From the NCBI GenBank assembly GCA_913048995.1, contig CAJWXK010000003.1:1-45652 (forward strand): a DNA stretch of 45,652 nucleotides. Reading direction: 5' to 3'. Shown here in pieces: positions 40,268 through 45,652 of the stretch. The position numbers were made by a program, and so were the translations under genes. Numbering within the stretch: the stretch's first letter is position 1; every line of letters begins with the position of its first letter. Source of the stretch: an uncultured Synechococcus sp. (GTDB lineage Bacteria; Cyanobacteriota; Cyanobacteriia; PCC-6307; Cyanobiaceae). The notes under the pieces were generated by a model that was given only the letters and a program-made list of their open reading frames with translations, was not told where the DNA came from and did no database searches.

Positions 40268-40464
40268 ATGACAGACAGCTTTGATTCCAACCAGCAGTCC
40301 AGCCGTCGTGGCAAGGCGCGATCACCTTCTTTGTGAAGCCCGAGGCCAAGGCAGCAATCCGCGCAGCACTGGCTGATGTTGGTTACGGCACCAGTTACCA
40401 GGAACGGATCGTCAACCTGCTGAATGAACTGCTGCAAAAACAGCAAAGAAGCAGGCTCATCTAG
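40268..40464 (+). pseudogene. Frameshifted (or recoded) small gene
   Basis: Frame 1: ATG TDSFDSNQQSSRRGKA(RSPSL*); shift at GGCAAGGCGCGATC; continuing frame ITFFVKPEAKAAIRAALADVGYGTSYQERIVNLLNELLQKQQRSRLI*. SD-like AAGGGA precedes the ATG. Confidence 0.6.
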
Positions 40465-40487
40465 CCAGGATCCGCAAGGGCAACAGT

Positions 40488-40524
40488 CCTGCCAAGTGAG
40501 CGCTGATTGCGCTCACTTGGCAGG
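40488..40524. repeat. Perfect 16-bp inverted repeat with 5-nt loop
   Basis: CCTGCCAAGTGAGCGC-TGATT-GCGCTCACTTGGCAGG. Confidence 0.9.
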
Positions 40525-40637
40525 GTTCGTCAGACCAGCTTGAGTCGCTCGCTGTGCAGCTCAACGGGGTACTTGTCGCTGCACAACACAGCAATCAGGT
40601 CATTGACAGCTCGCATTAATTCATTGCACTCGACATC

Positions 40638-41786
40638 ATGACGGGCATGGCGCCTGTTGATCTGGCTGTTGTTGGTGCTGGATTGTCCGGCTGCGCTCTG
40701 CTTTCGCGGCTGGCTCAGCGGGGTTTTGACGGCTCGGTGGCTTTGATTGAAGCCGGACGGGGACCTGGCGGACGAACAGCCACCCGGCGCAGCCGCCGTG
40801 ATGAGGGTTTGCGGCTCGATCACGGGGCACCCTTGCTCAACCTCAGTGCCGGGATTGAGAAGGAACTGGCACCACTGTTGCAGCCTTTAATCGAGGCAGG
40901 CCAGTTGCAGCGGGAAACTCGCCCCCTGCTTGGGCTTGATCATCAAGGTGGTTGGGCTGAGTCGGCGGCCCATCCGCTGCTGAGCGGTCAGTTATGGCGA
41001 GGTGTCCCGGAGATGGCTGCAATTGCCGGATCTCTAATGGCACACGGGCCTGCTGAATTGCAGTGCCATTTCGGGCTCAGGCTGCGCTGGATCGAACGTC
41101 ACGGTGGCATCTGGCTGTTGGCCGATGCCGAGCACAATCAAGTGATCGAAGCGCGTCGCCTGGTGCTGAGCGGCAACCTGTTGGCCCATCCCCGCTCGCT
41201 AGCGATGCTGGCCTGGCCAGATGTTCCTCTGCGCAGCGCTGTTGCCTGCGGGGAGGATCTGCAGCTTGATCAGGCTCTGGCTTCCATCGCTGGGATCGAG
41301 GCGACGGTGCGCTGGAACCTGATGTTGAGTCTTCCTTCCCCGCCCGTTGCAGATTTGCCACGTCAGTTGTGGTGTCTGCCTGAGGCTCAGCAGCGCTGGG
41401 GGCTAGAGCGTCTGGTGCTGCAGACCCAGGCCGATGGTCGCCTCGGCGTGGTGCTCCACGGTTTCGATGGTGGAGAGGCGATTACGCCTGAAAGCCAGCC
41501 GTTGCTGTTGCAGCAGCAGGAACGACGTCAGCTGGAGGCTTGGCGTGAGCTGACCGCCTCCTGGCCCGGTGGTGAATGGTGGGCCGAACAGGCGGAATCC
41601 CTTGGTGTGATGCGTTGGGGTGCATCGCTGCCGATTCTGGGGGCGTTGCCCCAACATTTGCAGTGGTGTGGTGCTAGTGGCGTTGGCTTCTGCGGTGACT
41701 GGATCGCCGGTCCTGGATACGGTCGCTGTGAAGGTGCGCTGCACAGCGTTTTGAAGCTTGCTGATCAGTTGATGGAAGCAAACTAA
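40638..41786 (+). CDS. FAD-dependent oxidoreductase (renalase/amine-oxidase-like)
   Basis: VDLAVVGAGLSGCALLSRLAQRGFDGSVALIEAGRGPGGRTATRRSRRDEGLRLDHGAPLLN. Confidence 0.87.
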   Translation: MTGMAPVDLAVVGAGLSGCALLSRLAQRGFDGSVALIEAGRGPGGRTATRRSRRDEGLRLDHGAPLLNLSAGIEKELAPLLQPLIEAGQLQRETRPLLGLDHQGGWAESAAHPLLSGQLWRGVPEMAAIAGSLMAHGPAELQCHFGLRLRWIERHGGIWLLADAEHNQVIEARRLVLSGNLLAHPRSLAMLAWPDVPLRSAVACGEDLQLDQALASIAGIEATVRWNLMLSLPSPPVADLPRQLWCLPEAQQRWGLERLVLQTQADGRLGVVLHGFDGGEAITPESQPLLLQQQERRQLEAWRELTASWPGGEWWAEQAESLGVMRWGASLPILGALPQHLQWCGASGVGFCGDWIAGPGYGRCEGALHSVLKLADQLMEAN

Positions 41787-42072
41787 GTATTTTTACCATT
41801 ATTTATTGGCCAATAATTAATTGAATTGGAACCATGCTCGACTACATTCAGCCTTTTGCTTTGTTGAAAGCAATTCATTCTCAATCAAATGGTTTGGATG
41901 CATTTGATTTGGGTTCCACTGTTCTTTACTTGTCTCGCCTCGCCCGTTCGCATCCCTGGTGGGGCCCATGGCCATCGGGTCGTTGTGCAGCGCTCCACCC
42001 GTGAGCAGGGTCAGTGGGTCCAGCCATGGGGTCTGGCCTGAGGCGTCCCCCTAGGGTCTACAATCCAATCAA

Positions 42073-42146
42073 CGGGGTGTAGCTCAGCTTGGTAGAGCGC
42101 CGTCTTTGGGAGGCGGATGCCGTAGGTTCGAATCCTATCGCCCCGA
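42073..42146 (+). tRNA. tRNA-Pro (anticodon UGG)
   Basis: CGGGGTG acceptor, TTTGGGA anticodon loop, GGTTCGAATCC T arm, CGCCCCG. Confidence 0.96.
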
Positions 42147-42333
42147 TTGTATTCAGTGGAGATGAATAACTACTTCAGTTGTTTGTTTGTGCTGTCAGTT
42201 TTGCGGGCTGTCGTCATGGCCTGACTGTTCCAGCCCTATCCAGTCTCTGGAGGGATTGCCCTAGCGATAAACCAGATCTTGTCAGTTAATCATTCATTGG
42301 ACATGCCAATCTGAGTCATGGCTGAGTATTGCC

Positions 42334-42741
42334 TTGGTTTTGCTGTGCTTCAGCACACTCTCAGCGGATGCTGGCTTTGAACTCAATTCTTTGGGGCGCA
42401 GCACTGAAATGCTTGTTGCAGACGAGAACAGATTTGTGAGTATTCCTGAGGCAGCCTCTTATGAGCAATTGAAGGCACTGCAGCGCCAACGCCACAGTGC
42501 TGGGTTAATAGAATCAGCCAAACAATCCTGCCGCAGTTCATTGCAGCGAAAGGGAACGATCGGTTTTGCTGAAGCTCAGAAAGAGCTACTGCAAAGCTGC
42601 GTCTTGATGAATACCTTGTTGGACCAAATGCAGCGGCAGCCAACAGTTAAACGCGCGATGCTCGAGCGCACCACGATTACATGCCATCAATTGCGCTGCC
42701 TCATTCAGGATCTGCTGCAGTACAACGGATCCTCGACATAG
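42334..42741 (+). CDS. Hypothetical protein, possible secreted
   Basis: 135-aa TTG-start ORF with a short hydrophobic N-terminus; start uncertain. Confidence 0.55.
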   Translation: MVLLCFSTLSADAGFELNSLGRSTEMLVADENRFVSIPEAASYEQLKALQRQRHSAGLIESAKQSCRSSLQRKGTIGFAEAQKELLQSCVLMNTLLDQMQRQPTVKRAMLERTTITCHQLRCLIQDLLQYNGSST

Positions 42742-42746
42742 AGCCT

Positions 42747-42971
42747 TCAGGGCACGATTTGGCGGCGCACTCCTTCTGCTGCAGCTGCCGTGCGATCTCG
42801 AACATCGAGCTTGCGGATGATGGATTGCACGTGACCACGGGCTGTGGTTTCAGCAATCACAAGAATGTCTCCGATTTCTCTGTTGGTCAGGCCGGCGCAG
42901 ACAAGCTCAAGAACCACGCGCTCCCTTTCGGTCAGTTGAGGGCGCCGGGTCGCAGCTGGGGTCAGCGTCAT
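42747..42971 (-). CDS. Stand-alone LuxR/GerE-type HTH regulator
   Basis: LTERERVVLELVCAGLTNREIGDILVIAETTARGHVQSIIRKLDVRDRTAAAAEGVRR. Confidence 0.88.
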   Translation of the reverse strand: MTLTPAATRRPQLTERERVVLELVCAGLTNREIGDILVIAETTARGHVQSIIRKLDVRDRTAAAAEGVRRQIVP

Positions 42972-43058
42972 TCAACATCTCTTGAACTGACCAACACTCA
43001 AATGCCTAGATGTGACTGGATGCTGACCCTCCGCTGAGGATTCACTGAGGAACGTGAC

Positions 43059-43304
43059 TCAGCGGTGCAGGCGTCGTCCCAAGGGTTCAATCCATTGCTC
43101 CATCACGACCTTGTGCTGAAGCTGTTGCTGAGGCAGGCGACACCCCAAATTGATCTGCCCCTCATCGACCAAACGTCCCAACCGGACCGCTGCCGCTTCC
43201 TCTGCGCGGGTGAAGGTGTGTTGGGATGAAGCCACCCAGGCCATCTCCTGACCTGTGATGACGCCGCTGGAAACGGATTCGAGGAAAACTTCGCCAAGGG
43301 TCAT
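43059..43304 (-). CDS. Hypothetical protein
   Basis: 81-aa ORF MTLGEVFLESVSSGVITGQEMAWVASSQHTFTRAEEAAAVRLGRLVDEGQINLGCRL. Confidence 0.7.
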   Translation of the reverse strand: MTLGEVFLESVSSGVITGQEMAWVASSQHTFTRAEEAAAVRLGRLVDEGQINLGCRLPQQQLQHKVVMEQWIEPLGRRLHR

Positions 43305-43309
43305 GGCTT

Positions 43310-43327
43310 TGTAACGAATTCGTTACA
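43310..43327. promoter_or_regulatory. Perfect 18-bp palindrome, candidate operator
   Basis: TGTAACGAATTCGTTACA, 5 bp upstream of the ATG at 43304 (minus strand). Confidence 0.5.
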
Positions 43328-43360
43328 TGCTGGCGCGTCGGGCCTGCTGCTGTGGATGGC

Positions 43361-43489
43361 TCAGCACTTTTTGGGCGCTTTCCAGTTCCTATTGCGGCTG
43401 TAGCCGTCCAACAGCACCAGCAGGAGCCACAAGAGCGGAAAGAGGAGCATCGCAGCCATGGCGCTGCACGAGATCTCCATCATTTCCAT
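43361..43489 (-). CDS. Candidate 42-aa single-TM small protein
   Basis: Not in supplied track: MEMMEISCSAMAAMLLFPLLWLLLVLLDGYSRNRNWKAPKKC*. Confidence 0.45.
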   Translation of the reverse strand: MEMMEISCSAMAAMLLFPLLWLLLVLLDGYSRNRNWKAPKKC

Positions 43490-43606
43490 GCCTGCGCTGC
43501 GCCGATGGTTCACACCATCCCACTCGGCCTGAACGCTGATCTGTAGAGAGATCTACCGCCAACATTGATCTTGATTTACTGCGATGTCAGATATCCAGAG
43601 CTGCCA

Positions 43607-44269
43607 TCACTCGGCTTGGAGAGCACTCAGGCCAAGTTCCTCGCGCCACTCCTGCAAGGGACGATCCCAGCCATCCTCAAGCCGGTAACTCACCACACAT
43701 TTGGCCCTCAACCCCAGCTCAAACCCGCGGCTGAGGGCGTGGAGCAGGGTCTCGAGGGGCTCGTCCTCTTGCAGGGACTTCAGCAATCCCCCAAAGATCA
43801 GCAGCACAGCCAGGGGTGAGCGGTTCTGCGCCAGGTTGAAGGCCTGCAGTCCTAGTTCGCCGGGACCATCGATGCCAAAGCCCGTCAGCACATGAACGAT
43901 GTCGTGGGTTTCCTTGAGCCGGTGAATGATCAAATCCCGCTCACTGCTGATGGGGCTGGGATCGATCAGGGTTTCTGGTGTGATGCCCTGGGAGCGCAGC
44001 TGTTCGGCATAACAGCGTCCAAGAGATCCCTTTGGCAGATCGGCCAGGACATCGAGGTCAATGGGCTGAGGTCGCCAGCCGTCCTTGGTCATGGCATCAA
44101 TGCCAGGTTTTTCAAGCATGTGACGCATCATCTGCGCCGCCATCGGACTGTCCTGGATGCTGCCGGCAATGGCGTAAACACTTTGCAGACTTCCTGGATC
44201 TTGCAGAAATTTCCCCAGGCTGCTCAGCATGCGCAGGGACTGCAGTCGCTGTTTGAGGTTGAACATCAC
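43607..44269 (-). CDS. Coq4-family protein
   Basis: LIIHRLKETHDIVHVLTGFGIDGPGELGLQAFNLAQNRSPLAVLLIFGGLL; ALSRGFELGLRAKCVVSYRLEDGWDRPLQEWREELGL. Confidence 0.85.
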   Translation of the reverse strand: MMFNLKQRLQSLRMLSSLGKFLQDPGSLQSVYAIAGSIQDSPMAAQMMRHMLEKPGIDAMTKDGWRPQPIDLDVLADLPKGSLGRCYAEQLRSQGITPETLIDPSPISSERDLIIHRLKETHDIVHVLTGFGIDGPGELGLQAFNLAQNRSPLAVLLIFGGLLKSLQEDEPLETLLHALSRGFELGLRAKCVVSYRLEDGWDRPLQEWREELGLSALQAE

Positions 44270-44985
44270 GGCGCGTAAACCCAGATCCTCTGGTCATGGT
44301 TGATGCTCCCGCCTGCAGTGTCGAGCGCTTGGGGGGGAGGATCATGCTTCTCCAGCCAAAGGCAGTCATCCCAGCTCGCGTCATGGCGCCCACCCCGGTA
44401 GTGGTATCTCACCTGGCTAACGCTGCAGCGTTGCAAGCCATCAGCGGAGAGCACGTTGACCGTGCCGCGGTCGCAGCCGTAATTGAGCGCTACCTCCTCA
44501 ATGGAGACGTTTTGCTGCTTCTCCCAGTTGAGTTTGGCCTGAAGTTCCTGCACCACTTCACCGCTGGAGCGAGAGACTTCCTGCCAGCTCTCCAGCAGGT
44601 GGCTGTATCGGCTGGCTCCGGCGGCGTAAAGAAGGTGGTTGGCTTCTTTGTGATGTTGTTGCATCGCAGCGAGTTCTTGCTCCAGCTGCTTCACTCGGCC
44701 TGGACTATTCGGCACCGGGGCCGGTCCGGAAGTCTCGCGGCAACCGGCCAGCTCGCTGAAACGCAGCACCTGCCCATCCGGCCAGCTCACACCATTGAGG
44801 TAATCAGCAAAGCTCACAGGTGTGGTCTGCGCCTGGAGTGGTTGCAGATGGATCAGCGTGCTGCCCAATGCCGCCATGAGGTGCAGCGAGGACATGACCA
44901 TCCTTTGCACCAGTGGCAGGGCCATCTTTGAGCGGGTTGCCGGCCTTGCCAACCTTTTGAGCCGTGCAAGGCTAAAGCCAGACAT
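44266..44985 (-). CDS. Secreted/periplasmic hypothetical protein with coiled coil
   Basis: Signal-like segment MSSLHLMAALGSTLIHLQPLQAQ; coiled-coil VKQLEQELAAMQQHHKEA; 4-nt overlap with the Coq4-family gene. Confidence 0.7.
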   Translation of the reverse strand: MSGFSLARLKRLARPATRSKMALPLVQRMVMSSLHLMAALGSTLIHLQPLQAQTTPVSFADYLNGVSWPDGQVLRFSELAGCRETSGPAPVPNSPGRVKQLEQELAAMQQHHKEANHLLYAAGASRYSHLLESWQEVSRSSGEVVQELQAKLNWEKQQNVSIEEVALNYGCDRGTVNVLSADGLQRCSVSQVRYHYRGGRHDASWDDCLWLEKHDPPPQALDTAGGSINHDQRIWVYAP

Positions 44986-44992
44986 CAGTCAG

Positions 44993-45274
44993 ATGATGCG
45001 CTACCTCCCTCCGGCACAGAGTTCCTCTCGTTGGTTCACCTTGGTGTCCCAACTGCTGGGGTTGGTGCTGTTTGCTTTTGTCCTGATCACCGCGCTTCCG
45101 TTTTTGTTGGTGCTCGCTGGAATCGGTGCATTGGTGCTCTTTTTTGCACTGCGCCAGGTGCGGCGAGAGTTGGATAACAGTCCCTTGACCCAGAGTTTCC
45201 CTGTTGAGGAGCCGATCGATATAACCCCGTGGCATCAGCGATTGATCAAGGATCTGACGCAGCGCCGACGTTGA
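44993..45274 (+). CDS. Small membrane protein
   Basis: MMRYLPPAQSSSRWFTLVSQLLGLVLFAFVLITALPFLLVLAGIGALVLFFALRQVRREL...; start trimmed from the longer ORF. Confidence 0.65.
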   Translation: MMRYLPPAQSSSRWFTLVSQLLGLVLFAFVLITALPFLLVLAGIGALVLFFALRQVRRELDNSPLTQSFPVEEPIDITPWHQRLIKDLTQRRR

Positions 45275-45482
45275 TCAGCGCGTGTTTCATCCTCTGCCAG
45301 AGCGGCCACTCACACCAGGGCCTTAGTTCAGCTTGAAAGAGCCGCGATCTGAGTCGATCAAAAGCTGATTGAAGCCAAGCTGTCTCCGTCGGCTCACTCA
45401 AGTGGTGCAGATGTCAGAGCTGTCTGCTGCAATGCCATGGCGGTGGCTGCTGCAAGCCTGGTAGATGCTGATCCTGTGTTGT

Positions 45483-45652
45483 TCAATTGCTGATTACCAA
45501 GGAACCGGATACCGGATCGGTGAGGCCGAGATCTGAGCTGAGCTCTTCAAGCATCGGGCGCTGACTGTTGAGCAACGCAATCATCTGAGGCCTTGCAGCA
45601 GCGATGGCCGCCTCGCTCTCCCAGAGACCCACAAAACAGATGTCCCGATCAC
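45483..45652 (-). CDS. Possible ABM-type monooxygenase-fold protein, truncated at window edge
   Basis: Partial frame DRDICFVGLWESEAAIAAARPQMIALLNSQRPMLEELSSDLGLTDPVSGSLVISN*. Confidence 0.55.
   Translation of the reverse strand, partial: DRDICFVGLWESEAAIAAARPQMIALLNSQRPMLEELSSDLGLTDPVSGSLVISN

Noticed and set aside
41803-41816. 14-bp palindrome TTATTGGCCAATAA
   Set aside because: Short and in an AT-rich intergenic region; expected by chance or as part of a weak terminator.
41834-42004. 56-aa ORF MLDYIQPFALLKAIHSQSNGLDAFDLGSTVLYLSRLARSHPWWGPWPSGRCAALHP
   Set aside because: Possible but no supporting context; the 3' part looks non-coding.
1-45652. CRISPR arrays, IS elements, prophage or toxin-antitoxin modules
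   Set aside because: No regularly spaced direct repeats, transposase, integrase or recognisable TA pair was seen on either strand.

Overview
The window looks like marine picocyanobacterial chromosome, most likely Synechococcus-type. The evidence is ycf54, crtH, psbP- and psbY-like genes, rlmH, gene density and codon usage. It is mostly densely packed housekeeping genes: uppS, bioB, trhO, rlmH, lipA, recR, a DEAD-box RNA helicase, a recC-recB-recD operon, pdxJ, plsC, bolA-grx4, crtH, trmFO, a Coq4-family gene, and tRNA-Lys(UUU) and tRNA-Pro(UGG). No CRISPR array, IS element, prophage or obvious defence island was seen. The items most worth a second look are: (i) a TolC channel gene divergent from an NHLM-like HlyD adaptor, with no ABC exporter, followed by a small membrane protein and two translationally coupled FUSC-like proteins; (ii) an OmpR-type regulator whose receiver appears to lack the phospho-acceptor Asp; (iii) an LCP protein with a 30-aa in-frame tandem duplication; (iv) a small gene broken or recoded at a GCGCG run, followed by a perfect 16-bp hairpin; (v) several unlisted micro-ORFs encoding single-TM peptides, including an ATGA-overlapping pair; (vi) a perfect 18-bp palindrome 5 bp from a start codon. 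All family calls come from reading the translations and recalling family motifs; no database search was run.
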